Below the pieces are notes generated by a model. The model had not been told where the DNA came from, made no database searches, and worked only from the letters and a program-made list of their open reading frames with translations. From positions 186,001 through 250,000 of the forward strand of contig NZ_JACJSA010000005.1 of assembly GCF_014697545.1 (NCBI RefSeq): a stretch of DNA of 64,000 nt. Direction: 5' to 3'. This stretch comes from Oscillatoria sp. FACHB-1407 (lineage in GTDB: Bacteria; Cyanobacteriota; Cyanobacteriia; Elainellales; Elainellaceae). Positions 17,115-26,397 of this stretch are shown in pieces. How positions within the stretch are numbered: the stretch's first letter is position 1; every line of letters starts with the position of its first letter. A program made the position numbers and the translations under genes.

Positions 17115-18818
17115 TTACTCAACGATGCCCAAAACTGGAGAAGGCTTTGACTCCGCCAATGTTGATTTGCCAAAACTCCAGGCATAGATTTCAGGATTGC
17201 TCTCTGCCACCTGGAAGTAGGAAGCCCGCACCTCACTGTTAATCGCAACCGTGGTCGCATCATACATTTGCGTTGCCAGCTTGGGATAGAAACCGATCGC
17301 AACGATGAGCGAAATGAAACAAGCCGCGATGAACAACTCACGAGGATTGGCATCCTCAAAAATAGCGTTCGCAGGCAGGACACAGTTCGTACCAAAGCAA
17401 GCCGCTTCTTCATTGCCCTGATTTTTCAAATCTGCATCACTCAAATCGCAGGAAGGAGTTACATCACACATCAACTCCGCCCCTGTTCCATAGAACACTT
17501 GACGCAACATCGAGAGCAAATAGATGGGCGTGATGATCAGACCGACTGCCGACAGGAAGATCGTCACGGTGCGGAAAGCAGAGCTATAGACATCAGTGGT
17601 AGTCAGACCGACAAAGACCGAGATCTCGCTCGCGAATCCGCTCATGCCAGGCAGAGCCAACGATGCCATTGCCGCGATCGTAAACAGAGCGAATACTTTG
17701 GGTAGTGCCTGACCGATTCCACCCATCTGATTCATCATCATCGTGTGGGTGCGATCGTAGGTAACACCTGCCAGGAAGAACAACACCGCTGCAATCAGAC
17801 CATGAGACAGCATTTGCAACATCGCACCGCTAACCCCGATATCGCTGTAGGAGGCAAGCCCTAACAGGACAAAGCCCATGTGAGAGATTGAGGAATACGC
17901 GAGGCGACGCTTCATATTGGTCTGAGCGAAGGAGTTCAAAGCCCCGTAAACGATGTTCACGACACCCAAAATCGCCAGGATGGGAGCGAAGTAAACGTGA
18001 GCGTTAGGCAACAATTCCATGTTCAGGCGAATTAAGCCATAACCGCCCATCTTCAACAGTACTCCCGCCAGAATCATTGATACCGGAGAGGAGGCTTCAC
18101 CATGCGCATCAGGTAACCAGGTATGGAAGGGGAAGATGGCAAGCTTGACTCCAAAGGAAACCAGCAACCCAGCATACAGCAACAGTTCGAGTGCCAGTGG
18201 GAAGTTCTTAAGTTGAAGTTGAGCAATATCAAAGGTGACATTATCGCCATAGAAAGCCATTCCCAACGCTGCTACCAGGATGAAGATAGAAGCAGCAGCA
18301 GTATAAATCAGGAACTTGATAGCGGCATAACGACGGTTTTGACCACCCCAGATGCACACCAGAAGGTAAACCGGGACGAGCTCGATCTCCCACATGATGA
18401 AGAACAGGAGCAGGTCTTGAGCGATGAACACACCAATCTGAGCGGCATAAAGCACCAGCATCAGAGCAAAGAACAATCGCGGTCTGCGATCGACTCGCCA
18501 TGCAGCCAGCATAGAGAGCGTCGTCACCAACCCAGCCAACAACACCAATGGAGCTGACACCCCATCTACCGAAACCGTCCAGCTCATGCCGATTTGCGGC
18601 ATCCAGGCAACCTGTTCCACCATTTGGAAGGTTGCGCTGCTCACATCGTAGTGCGTCCAAAATGCGTAGCACATCAAAACAAAGTCTGCGACACCCACAG
18701 CAAGGGCATACCACCGCACAACTTTGCCGTCCTTTTTGGGCAGCAACGGAATGAACAGAGACGCTAGAAGCGGTAGTAGGGCGATCGCAGTCAGCCAAGG
18801 AAATTGGTCTGTCATCAT
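17115..18818 (-). CDS. ndhD1: NAD(P)H-quinone oxidoreductase chain 4, NdhD1 type
   Basis: This antiporter-like proton-pumping subunit belongs to the thylakoid NDH-1 complex (NDH-1L form), used in respiration and cyclic electron flow. The 567-residue protein has about 14 membrane helices and typical motifs ([69 protein letters not shown]). The N-terminus [16 protein letters not shown] matches the NdhD1 group, unlike the shorter NdhD at 45446. The start is at 18818 or one codon later; upstream codons are not conserved. It is divergent from proS across about 290 bases. Confidence 0.92.
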   Translation of the reverse strand: MMTDQFPWLTAIALLPLLASLFIPLLPKKDGKVVRWYALAVGVADFVLMCYAFWTHYDVSSATFQMVEQVAWMPQIGMSWTVSVDGVSAPLVLLAGLVTTLSMLAAWRVDRRPRLFFALMLVLYAAQIGVFIAQDLLLFFIMWEIELVPVYLLVCIWGGQNRRYAAIKFLIYTAAASIFILVAALGMAFYGDNVTFDIAQLQLKNFPLALELLLYAGLLVSFGVKLAIFPFHTWLPDAHGEASSPVSMILAGVLLKMGGYGLIRLNMELLPNAHVYFAPILAILGVVNIVYGALNSFAQTNMKRRLAYSSISHMGFVLLGLASYSDIGVSGAMLQMLSHGLIAAVLFFLAGVTYDRTHTMMMNQMGGIGQALPKVFALFTIAAMASLALPGMSGFASEISVFVGLTTTDVYSSAFRTVTIFLSAVGLIITPIYLLSMLRQVFYGTGAELMCDVTPSCDLSDADLKNQGNEEAACFGTNCVLPANAIFEDANPRELFIAACFISLIVAIGFYPKLATQMYDATTVAINSEVRASYFQVAESNPEIYAWSFGKSTLAESKPSPVLGIVE

Positions 18819-18990
18819 GGCATTCAATGAGGGTCTGAAGGGAGCGAGGAGAGGCAATAAGAATAAATACCTAATCGATGATTCTATTCTAATGGAGATT
18901 GTGAAGCAATTGTTATATTTCTTTCACTTGAGTAACAATACAACTGCATCTATGCATTAAAAGGAGTCTATGCATTGCAGAAAGGATATT

Positions 18991-19038
18991 AGGGGTAAAG
19001 GGAGAAGCGCGATTAATCGCGCTTCTCCCTTTACCCCT
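18991..19038. repeat. 48-bp perfect palindrome between ndhD1 and proS
   Basis: The 24 bases at 18991-19014 are the exact reverse complement of 19015-19038, with GCGCGATTAATCGCGC at the centre and AGGGGTAAAGGGAGAAG-type outer arms. It lies in the 290-base divergent space. The central GCGATTAATCGC motif also appears, less perfect, at about 38705-38725, so it is probably a dispersed repeat. Confidence 0.85.
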
Positions 19039-19111
19039 TAAAAGACGCGATAGGAGTTGAATTGCTCTAGACTGGGATAACGAACACCCAGACGGAAAGG
19101 AAGACTGAGCA

Positions 19112-20923
19112 ATGCGATTGTCCCAAATGCTATTTGTGACACTGCGAGAAGACCCGGCAGAGGCTGAGATTCCCAGCCACAAGCTGTTGTTGCGAGCGGG
19201 CTATATTCGGCGGATTGCCAGTGGAGTCTATGCTTATCTACCGTTTATGTGGCGCGTGTTGCAAAAAGTCTCGCAGATCGTGCGTGAGGAGATGAACGCC
19301 ACAGGTGCTCAGGAAGTATTGTTGCCTGCGCTGCAACCCTCGGAACTGTGGAAGGAGTCCGGACGGTGGGACACCTACACCAAAGCAGAAGGCATTATGT
19401 TCGCCTTGGTCGATCGCCAACAACGCGAGATGAGCCTGGGACCAACACACGAAGAGGTGATCACTGCGATCGCCCGTGACATGATCCGCTCTTATCGTCA
19501 GTTGCCGATGCATCTATATCAGATTCAGACCAAGTTTCGCGATGAGATTCGCTCCCGGTTTGGCTTGATGCGAGGCCGCGAGTTCATTATGAAAGATGGC
19601 TATTCCTTTCATGTCAGCGAAGATAGCTTGAAGGAAACCTATGCCGATATGGATCGTGCCTATCGTCGCATGTTTACCCGCTGTGGATTGCGGTTTCTTC
19701 CTGTAGAGGCAGACTCTGGGGCGATCGGTGGCTCTGGCTCTCAGGAATTCATGGTGCTGGCAGAGGCAGGCGAAGACGAAGTTCTCTACACCGAAGATGG
19801 CAATTACTCAGCTAATACTGAGAAAGCGGTGTCCCTGCCACCCGATGCTGAACCCTCAGCTTTTACGACGTTTGAGAAGCTCGATACTCCTAACACACCA
19901 ACCATTGAGACGCTAGCTAAGTTTCTCAAATGCTCCCCCACGCAGATTGTCAAAAATGTCCTGTATCAAGCGACCTATGACAACGGCATGAATGTGCTGG
20001 TTTTGGTCAGCATTCGCGGCGATCAGGATGTCAATGAGGTTAAGCTGACGAACGAGTTAGTCAAACTGGGAAGCCGTTTTGGCGGTAAAACTCTGTTAGC
20101 CTTGACCGTGCCGGATGCTGAAGCGCAAGCCAAATGGGCAGCCAAATCCTTGCCGTTGGGCTACATCTCCCCTGGTTTAGAGGATGACTACATTAGCAAG
20201 CAAAACAACTTGCATCCCAACTTTTTGCGCTTAGTCGATAAAACCGCTGTTAACCTGAAGAACTTTGTCACCGGGTCAAACGAGTCCGGCTTTCACGTCG
20301 TCGGAGCCAATTGGGGCACTCAGTATCCCCTACCTGCCGATGTGGTGGATGTCCGTAAAGCCAGACCGGGCGATCGCGCCATTCATGACCCCAACCAGGT
20401 GCTGCAAAGCGCACGGGGAATTGAAGTGGGTCACATCTTCCAATTAGGCACCAAATATTCCGCTGCGTTAGGGGCGACCTTCACCAATGAACAAGGGGAA
20501 GAAAAGCCCCTGGTCATGGGTTGCTATGGAGTCGGTGTGTCTCGTCTGGCGCAATCCGCTGTAGAGCAATCCCACGACAAAGACGGCATTATCTGGCCTC
20601 CGGCGATCGCTCCTTACCATGCCATTGTCGTCATTCCCAATGTTAACGATGCGGCTCAAGTCGCTGCCGCTGAGAAACTCTACACTGAGTTGAATCAAGC
20701 TGGTATTGAAACCCTGTTGGACGATCGCGATGAACGCGCTGGTGTGAAATTCAAAGATGCCGATCTAGTGGGCATTCCCTACCGTGTGGTGACGGGGCGA
20801 TCGCTCCAGCAAGGCAAAGTCGAAGTCGTCAAACGCGCCAACCATGAATCTCAAGAGATTGCTCTGGAAGAGGTAGTATCTACACTGAAACAGTGGGTGA
20901 CGGATGCTTTGAATAACGTGTAG
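19112..20923 (+). CDS. proS: Prolyl-tRNA synthetase
   Basis: This enzyme charges tRNA-Pro with proline. The 603-residue protein has the bacterial-type architecture: class II catalytic core with motif 2 ([25 protein letters not shown]), an inserted editing domain (about residues 225-390), motif 3 ([12 protein letters not shown]) and a C-terminal anticodon-binding domain ([11 protein letters not shown], then [32 protein letters not shown]). The start at 19112 has AAGGAAG (19097-19103) upstream. It is an essential housekeeping gene with nothing unusual in it. Confidence 0.97.
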   Translation: MRLSQMLFVTLREDPAEAEIPSHKLLLRAGYIRRIASGVYAYLPFMWRVLQKVSQIVREEMNATGAQEVLLPALQPSELWKESGRWDTYTKAEGIMFALVDRQQREMSLGPTHEEVITAIARDMIRSYRQLPMHLYQIQTKFRDEIRSRFGLMRGREFIMKDGYSFHVSEDSLKETYADMDRAYRRMFTRCGLRFLPVEADSGAIGGSGSQEFMVLAEAGEDEVLYTEDGNYSANTEKAVSLPPDAEPSAFTTFEKLDTPNTPTIETLAKFLKCSPTQIVKNVLYQATYDNGMNVLVLVSIRGDQDVNEVKLTNELVKLGSRFGGKTLLALTVPDAEAQAKWAAKSLPLGYISPGLEDDYISKQNNLHPNFLRLVDKTAVNLKNFVTGSNESGFHVVGANWGTQYPLPADVVDVRKARPGDRAIHDPNQVLQSARGIEVGHIFQLGTKYSAALGATFTNEQGEEKPLVMGCYGVGVSRLAQSAVEQSHDKDGIIWPPAIAPYHAIVVIPNVNDAAQVAAAEKLYTELNQAGIETLLDDRDERAGVKFKDADLVGIPYRVVTGRSLQQGKVEVVKRANHESQEIALEEVVSTLKQWVTDALNNV

Positions 20924-20956
20924 GGATGGCGAAGCGATCGCTCTCAAAGGCACACC

Positions 20957-21106
20957 ATGATTAGTCTTGTGGTCAAACCCGAAGTCATTGAACTTCCGCC
21001 AAGAGCAGTCGTTAAAATTGTGGCGAATTGGCAGGACTATCAAGCCATGCTAAAGCAACTGGGCGATCGCTCCTCTCCTCGCTTGAATACCGAATCGACC
21101 GATTAA
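20957..21106 (+). pseudogene. N-terminal fragment of a Uma2-family gene
   Basis: An open frame of 49 residues (with KPEVIELPPRAVVKIVANWQ, then DYQAMLKQLGDRSSPRLNTE) starts 33 bases after proS. It resembles the first 40 residues of a subgroup of Uma2/DUF820 proteins, which begin with an LPPR-V-W-DYQ-L-LGDR-SPR pattern. The frame stops before the catalytic core, and the next gene begins 47 bases later with no remaining Uma2 sequence. It is best read as a decayed remnant. A genuine small protein retaining only this domain is possible. Confidence 0.45.
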
Positions 21107-21153
21107 ACGATCGCTATCCTCGTCAGTGTTAAAGGATTCCACCCCAGAAGCCT

Positions 21154-21957
21154 ATGGAATTTATCACAATTTTATTGTCAAGCTTGATTGGCATCATCAC
21201 GCCAGCAGGCTTTGTGCTCGATCGCGTCGCTGAAGATGCCATTCGCGATCGCCTCTACGATGCCGAAGCGGTGCAGGTTCGGATTGACAATACTCCCAGT
21301 TATCAGATCGCGCAAGGCGAGGTAGATCGAGTCCGGATTGCGGTACGAGGAGCGTTTCCAATAGAAGGGGTGCGAATTGACACGTTTGAGGTAGAGACTG
21401 ACCCCATTTCCGTTGATCCGGGTCAGTTGCGTCGGGGAGAACCCGCACTGGAGAAGCCGTTACAGGCAGGAGTGCGATTGGTGCTGAGTCGCGAGGATTT
21501 AAATCAGGCATTGCGATCGCCCGAAATTGCAGGTCAACTGCGAGACTTGAGCCTGGATGCAGTAGGCGGGTCGGAGTCGGAGTTGAGACGCTACGACGTA
21601 GTGAGTCCGCAAGTGGATTTTTTAGAGGGAGATCGCATCCGGTTTCAAGCCACGCTACGACAGCAACAAACTGATGAAGAACTACGGATCTTAGTTGAGT
21701 CGGGGTTGGGGTTTACGGCAGGGCGACGATTACAACTGACCAATCTGATAATTCAGGTAAATGATGAGGCGAATCCCAGTCAGTTTACTCAGCGACTCGC
21801 AGCGGGACTCAGTCGCCGCTTAGATTTGCAGCGTTTGGAGGAAGAGGGTGTTTTGGTGCGGGTGTTGCAGTTTGACATTGAGGCAGAGGAGATAGCGATC
21901 GCAGCGTTTGTTCGCATCGACCCCAACTCACCCCTGTTAGCGAATGAGCGTCCCTAA
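21154..21957 (+). CDS. DUF2993 (LmeA-like) protein
   Basis: The 267-residue protein has an N-terminal hydrophobic segment (MEFITILLSSLIGIITPAG) and a DUF2993 body (ARVEVDNTPSYQI-like QVRIDNTPSYQIAQGEVDRVRIAVRG, then LVLSREDLNQALRSPEI). DUF2993 proteins are widespread in cyanobacteria and actinobacteria. The mycobacterial relative LmeA binds phospholipid, so a lipid-related role in the envelope is possible but not shown here. The C-terminal half is repetitive beta-like sequence typical of the family. Confidence 0.85.
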   Translation: MEFITILLSSLIGIITPAGFVLDRVAEDAIRDRLYDAEAVQVRIDNTPSYQIAQGEVDRVRIAVRGAFPIEGVRIDTFEVETDPISVDPGQLRRGEPALEKPLQAGVRLVLSREDLNQALRSPEIAGQLRDLSLDAVGGSESELRRYDVVSPQVDFLEGDRIRFQATLRQQQTDEELRILVESGLGFTAGRRLQLTNLIIQVNDEANPSQFTQRLAAGLSRRLDLQRLEEEGVLVRVLQFDIEAEEIAIAAFVRIDPNSPLLANERP

Positions 21958-21981
21958 AATATAACCGTCAAGATGAGATCT

Positions 21982-22335
21982 TCAGGGCTTGCTGGCGAGG
22001 CTAAAAGAACGAAAACTCCGGGCTTGCTGTTCAATTCGAGTGGCAAGGCGATCGCACACTAACTTACACAGTTCAAAAATGAGGTCATCTTCGACACTGT
22101 AGTAAGCTGACGTGCCCACCGTGCGACGGGTCAAAATCCCCGCCTGCAACATCACCTTCAAGTGTTTTGACACATTGGCTTGACTGGTAGCCGTTTCCTC
22201 TACCAAGTCTTGAACGCACTTCTCGCCGTCCCGAAGAACGTTCAAAATTCGCAAGCGCATCGGCTCACTCAAAACACCGAAGTATTCAGCCACTTGCTGC
22301 ACAACTTCGAGCGGTACAGACTCTGCTGATTTCAT
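21982..22335 (-). CDS. ArsR-family transcriptional repressor
   Basis: The 117-residue winged-helix protein has LSEPMRLRILNVLRDGEKCVQDLVEETATSQANVSKHLKVMLQAGILTRRTVG at residues about 20-75. One Cys stands in the place of the metal-binding ELCVC motif (EKCVQDL), and ELCKLVC follows later. It may sense a metal or a thiol/sulfide-type signal, or neither. A perfect 14-bp palindrome lies 52 bases before the start codon and is a good candidate operator. The gene is convergent with the DUF2993 gene. Confidence 0.9.
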   Translation of the reverse strand: MKSAESVPLEVVQQVAEYFGVLSEPMRLRILNVLRDGEKCVQDLVEETATSQANVSKHLKVMLQAGILTRRTVGTSAYYSVEDDLIFELCKLVCDRLATRIEQQARSFRSFSLASKP

Positions 22336-22386
22336 GCAATCTAACCTAGAGAAGAGTGATCCCCAAGATTCTAACAGTCAAACCAT

Positions 22387-22400
22387 CTATATCGATATAG
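22387..22400. promoter_or_regulatory. 14-bp palindrome, likely ArsR operator
   Basis: CTATATCGATATAG is a perfect palindrome in the space between the ArsR gene (minus, starting 22335) and the VOC gene (minus, ending 22463). ArsR repressors commonly bind such sites in their own promoters. It is upstream only of the ArsR gene, which suggests autoregulation. Confidence 0.5.
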
Positions 22401-22462
22401 TAATGATTACAAAAATTAGTTGAATCATCAAAAATCCGTCAAATGGCTGAGTAGAATCCTGT

Positions 22463-22828
22463 CTAAACCGCTTCATTCAACTCAATTACATTGCCATCCG
22501 GATCTTGTGTAAAAAGAGCCGCCCGACCAGACGCGCTCATTTGCACCATACAACCTTCGGTCAGCAACCGTTCCTTCGCGGCTGATAAGTTCTCAACCGT
22601 AAATGCCAGGTGGCGATCGCGCCCTAACTTGTCTGGTTTAGGCGGTTGATGGGAAAAGCCTTCATCCACAATCAAGTGAATCTGAATGTCGCCCAGTTGA
22701 TACCACACGCCCGGAAACTTAAGGACGCGATCGACCTTGGGTAAGCCAAGCACCGCGCCATAAAAGTGTTCGGCTTTTTCTAAATTAGAGACTAAAACGG
22801 CGGTGTGAACGTATTGCAGGAGTTTCAT
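22463..22828 (-). CDS. VOC-superfamily (glyoxalase/bleomycin-resistance-like) protein
   Basis: The 121-residue single-domain protein has the usual N-terminal HTAVLVSNLEKAEHFYGAVLGLPKV and C-terminal LFTQDPDGNVIELNE motifs. His8 and the C-terminal Glu (IELNE) fit metal ligands of the vicinal oxygen chelate fold. The substrate cannot be told; a glyoxalase-like or dioxygenase-like activity is possible. It shares the strand of the ArsR gene downstream. Its upstream region is a long heptamer array, so its promoter is not apparent. Confidence 0.88.
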   Translation of the reverse strand: MKLLQYVHTAVLVSNLEKAEHFYGAVLGLPKVDRVLKFPGVWYQLGDIQIHLIVDEGFSHQPPKPDKLGRDRHLAFTVENLSAAKERLLTEGCMVQMSASGRAALFTQDPDGNVIELNEAV

Positions 22829-22835
22829 AAGAGTG

Positions 22836-23221
22836 TCAATGGTTAATGGTTAATGGTTGATGGTTAATGGTTAATGGTTGATGGTCAATGGTTAATGGTC
22901 AATGGTTAATGGTTGATGGTCAATGGTTGATGGTCAATGGTTAATGGTTAATGGTTAATGGTTGATGGTCAATGGTTGATGGTCAATGGTTAATGGTCAA
23001 TGGTTGATGGTTGATGGTCAATGGTTAATGGTCAATGGTTAATGGTTAATGGTCATAGGTTAAAAATCAGGGGTCATAGGTTAAAAATCAGGGTTGATAG
23101 CAACCAACAATTGACGATTGACGATTGACGATTGACAATTGACGATTGACGATTGACGATTGACGATTGACGATTGACGATTGACGATTGACGATTGACG
23201 ATTGACGATTGACGATTGACA
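22836..23221. repeat. Long heptamer repeat array (TTAATGG/TCAATGG and GATTGAC families)
   Basis: From 22836 to about 23060 units TTAATGG, TTGATGG and TCAATGG alternate at strict 7-bp period. A short imperfect stretch follows (23050-23105, TCATAGGTTAAAAATCAGG twice), then about fifteen copies of GATTGAC (23107-23221). The array fills nearly the whole 459-base space between the VOC and SDR genes. It is not a CRISPR, since units are 7 bp and have no spacers. Confidence 0.95.
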
Positions 23222-23287
23222 GACACCTCACTCCTCTACTCCCTTTTATCCATTATCCTTTTTGTATCTCTAACGATGGGCGATCGC

Positions 23288-23986
23288 ATGAAGGGTAAGC
23301 AGGTTTTGTTGACAGGTGGTACGGGTGGTCTGGGGTTGGGAGTGACACCAACCGTATTGGCACAGGGCGTAGAGTCCATTACCATTCCATACCACAATCC
23401 TCAGGAGGTGGAACGGCTTAAGAGCAGAATCTCCCCTGCGGATGCAGTGCGGCTCAAGTTTGTATCAACTGACTTAACCAATGAAGCCTCGGTGCAACAG
23501 TTAGTAGATGGAATGCAACGGGTGGATGTTGTGATCCATTTAGTTGGGGGTTTCTCAATGGGCAAAACCCATGAGTACAGCTACGAGCAGTGGCAGAAAG
23601 ACTTTCGGTTGAATTTGGAAACCACATTTTTGGTGTGCAAACACAGCTTGCGGCGAATGCTGGAGCAGAACTATGGGCGAATTGTCACGGTGGGGTCACG
23701 CGGTGCGGTGGAACCGGGCGGACAGTTGGCAGCCTATTGCGCGTCGAAGGCAGGAGTGGTGGCGTTAACCAAGGCGATCGCAGACGAAACAAAGGGCACG
23801 AACATTACTGCCAATGTGGTGTTGCCCAGCGTCATCGATACCCCAGCAAACCGCGCTGCCATGGGAGCAGAAAATGCCGATCAATGGGTCAAAGCGGAAT
23901 CGCTAGCTGAGGTCATCTGCTTCCTGGCTTCAGAGTCAGCCCGCGATATCCGAGGAGCCGCTGTGCCTGTGTACGGCAATGTTTAA
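23288..23986 (+). CDS. SDR-family oxidoreductase
   Basis: The 232-residue short-chain dehydrogenase/reductase has a cofactor loop TGGTGGLG (about residues 9-16), active-site YCASK preceded by the catalytic Ser in VGSRG, and an NVVLPSVIDTPANR segment. The substrate is unknown. The start at 23288 (MKGKQVLLTGG) sits right at the Rossmann strand; ATG 23276 is the alternative. The upstream 380 bases are heptamer repeats, so the promoter must lie within or just after them. Confidence 0.9.
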   Translation: MKGKQVLLTGGTGGLGLGVTPTVLAQGVESITIPYHNPQEVERLKSRISPADAVRLKFVSTDLTNEASVQQLVDGMQRVDVVIHLVGGFSMGKTHEYSYEQWQKDFRLNLETTFLVCKHSLRRMLEQNYGRIVTVGSRGAVEPGGQLAAYCASKAGVVALTKAIADETKGTNITANVVLPSVIDTPANRAAMGAENADQWVKAESLAEVICFLASESARDIRGAAVPVYGNV

Positions 23987-24135
23987 CCGATTGACCCGAC
24001 CATAGAACTGTCTACTGCGGATGTTCTGGTTGCCGTTGCCATGATAGAAGTACAGGGTTGGGAGGTGGATTGTCATACAACCATCCACTGATCACCCATT
24101 CGCCTCAGCAGGAGCCATTCCAGGAGATCGTATTC

Positions 24136-26226
24136 ATGTCCAACCGTTGTAGCCAGGGGCACCAGAACCCACCCGACAGTCGGTTTTGCCGTTTGTGTGG
24201 CGAAAAGCTCACGGTGGCAGGAGTTGGCATTTATCCCGGAATGCTATTGGGCGATCGCTATCGTCTCGTTCGTGAGTTAGGTCACGGCGGGTTTGGGCGC
24301 ACCTATTTGGCAGAAGACATCAACCGCTTCAATGAACCCTGTGTGCTGAAAGAGTTTGCACCGCAGGTACGCGGCACCTATGCGCTACAAAAATCAGAAG
24401 AGTTGTTTGAGCGGGAGGCAGGGGTGCTCTATAAGCTTCAGCATCCCCAAATTCCGCGATTTCGGGAGATGTTTCGCGCCAACTATGAAGAGCAGGGACA
24501 TCTCTTTTTGGTGCAGGATTTTGTCGAGGGCAGCAACTACAACCAGTTGTTGATGGCTCGCAAGCAGCAAGGGCAGGTCTTTTCTGAGGCGGAGGTGGCT
24601 CAACTTCTGCGGCAGTTGTTGCCCGTGTTGCAATACATCCACTCCATAGGGGTAATTCACCGTGATATATCGCCCGATAATTTGATTCTGCGCTCGGCTG
24701 ACCAACTCCCCGTGTTGATTGATTTTGGGGGAGTTAAGCAAGTTGCAGCAGCGATCGCTTCTCAATTTGTGGAAGCTAACCAGGTGCCTCACGCCACTCG
24801 GCTCGGCAAAATCGGCTACGCCCCACCCGAACAGATGCAAACGGGACAGGTCTATCCCCAAAGTGATTTGTATGCTTTGGCTGTGACTGCCCTTGTGCTA
24901 TTGACGGGCAGAGAACCGCAAGAGTTCATCAGTGATGCAGCAACCCCCGCTCGCTGGCAAGCGTTTGTTACCCTCAGCCCAATGTTATCTGCCGTGTTGA
25001 GCCGGATGCTAGCACCCCAACCGAGCGATCGCTTTCAGTCAGCTGCCCAGGTCTTGCAAATGCTGGGTGCTCCACCTGCTTTTAATCCAGATCTGGTCAA
25101 TCGTGCCTTTACATCCCACGCTCCATTGCCCCCGGCTACTCCACCCTCTCCACCGCTTTCCTACACCCCACACTCCGCACCCCAGCCCCCTACCTCCTCT
25201 GCCACCGTCGCCTATCGCCCCGCTTCTCCCCCTGCACCCCGGCGATCATCAGGAATCAACGCGGGTATTGTCGTCTTCCTGGCAATATTAGGAGCCGTAA
25301 TTGGGGTCGGTTGGTGGGCAAGAGATGAGTGGTTACCCCTGATCACGGAGGCTCCCGCCACAGGTGAGGCAACGAACCCCGATACGCAAAGCTCTGATTT
25401 TTCCCCAGAGGAACGGGCACGCAAGGCTGCTCTGCGCGATCGCCGAGAAGCATTGGGCATTGACGCAGGTTTTTTGGTAAGGCTGACAGATGCAACGTTT
25501 CGCGATCGCCATCCCGAATTGCAGGGGCGCACCCTGACCACAGACCCCAGTGATGCGCAGTGGCGAGCACAGTGGGATGCGATCGCGAGCGAATGGTTAG
25601 ATCAGCTAGAGCAATCGACGAGTGCCGAAGCTCGTCGCCAATTAGGCAGCTATGACAAAACGGATCGAGATGCCTGGAAGCAAACGGTGAATCAACTGTA
25701 TGTCAGTAGCCGAGCCCTGTACGATTTAGCGGATGCACAATTCTTCCATCTTTACCCAGAACAACGCGAAGAAAACTTTTTAGAGCAACCGATCGGGCAA
25801 GTCTGGCACGCGATCGCTTTTGATGCGGTGCAAGCTCTACAAAGTAACAACGCTCTAGAACGCATTCAATTTGCACCGGGCACTTTTAGCCAGGATGTTA
25901 GCGGCACACTCAACCCCGGTGAGGGCAGGGTGTTTATTGCCAACTTGAGAGCAGAACAAATTCTGCGACTCAGTTTGCAAGTGCCACCCCGCAGCACTCA
26001 ACTGTCGGTGTATGTGCCTCGCCCAACGGTGGAAACTCCCTTTTATCTGGAAGATTCTGCTGATGTCGTGTGGTCAGGGACTTTAACTCAATCCGGCTAT
26101 TACGAGATAGTGGTAGTGTCGATCGCTGACCAGCCCATCAACTACAACCTCACCGTCGCAGTAGATAATGTCACCTCTGCTCCGGTTGAACCGACCGAGC
26201 CAGAAGCCCCCGATGCCAAAAACTAG
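24136..26226 (+). CDS. Transmembrane Ser/Thr protein kinase
   Basis: The 696-residue Hanks-type kinase carries an N-terminal zinc ribbon (CSQGHQNPPDSRFCRLCG, residues 5-22). The kinase domain runs from about 41 to 311, with glycine loop ELGHGGFGRTY, Lys near 72 in VLKEF, HRDISPDN (175-182) and DFGG (196-199). A Pro-rich linker, one membrane helix (about 374-395) and an extracytoplasmic part of about 300 residues follow. The outer part has a helical region and a C-terminal beta domain (GTLNPGEGRVFIANL, then GYYEIVVVS) like a pre-peptidase or lectin-type sandwich. The outer domain probably senses something in the periplasm (inference). The start at 24136 has CAGGAGAT (24121-24128). Confidence 0.93.
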   Translation: MSNRCSQGHQNPPDSRFCRLCGEKLTVAGVGIYPGMLLGDRYRLVRELGHGGFGRTYLAEDINRFNEPCVLKEFAPQVRGTYALQKSEELFEREAGVLYKLQHPQIPRFREMFRANYEEQGHLFLVQDFVEGSNYNQLLMARKQQGQVFSEAEVAQLLRQLLPVLQYIHSIGVIHRDISPDNLILRSADQLPVLIDFGGVKQVAAAIASQFVEANQVPHATRLGKIGYAPPEQMQTGQVYPQSDLYALAVTALVLLTGREPQEFISDAATPARWQAFVTLSPMLSAVLSRMLAPQPSDRFQSAAQVLQMLGAPPAFNPDLVNRAFTSHAPLPPATPPSPPLSYTPHSAPQPPTSSATVAYRPASPPAPRRSSGINAGIVVFLAILGAVIGVGWWARDEWLPLITEAPATGEATNPDTQSSDFSPEERARKAALRDRREALGIDAGFLVRLTDATFRDRHPELQGRTLTTDPSDAQWRAQWDAIASEWLDQLEQSTSAEARRQLGSYDKTDRDAWKQTVNQLYVSSRALYDLADAQFFHLYPEQREENFLEQPIGQVWHAIAFDAVQALQSNNALERIQFAPGTFSQDVSGTLNPGEGRVFIANLRAEQILRLSLQVPPRSTQLSVYVPRPTVETPFYLEDSADVVWSGTLTQSGYYEIVVVSIADQPINYNLTVAVDNVTSAPVEPTEPEAPDAKN

Positions 26227-26252
26227 TGTTGCGAACACAAAGTTCTGAAATG

Positions 26253-26297
26253 TAGGGGGTTTGGAGGCTTCGCCCCCAAGCAGGGGTTCCACCCCTT
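26253..26297. terminator. G/C-run hairpin pair between convergent genes
   Basis: GGGGG (26255-26259) with CCCCC (26273-26277) and GGGG (26283-26286) with CCCC (26292-26295) form two small hairpins in the 170-base space between the kinase gene and the convergent gene ending at 26398. The element looks like a dispersed G-run/C-run repeat that may end transcription in both directions. Confidence 0.4.
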
Positions 26298-26397
26298 CAC
26301 CCCTTTCAAAACTTATTTTTTGCTGTACTAGATTTATAGCTTTGGTCAGCAAGCTGACGAATTGATTCGCTGGGTCTAAACCAAACTGATGTTAGAT

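Noticed and set aside
22836-23221. Possible CRISPR array
   Set aside because: The repeats are 7 bp, contiguous and without unique spacers; no cas genes are present.
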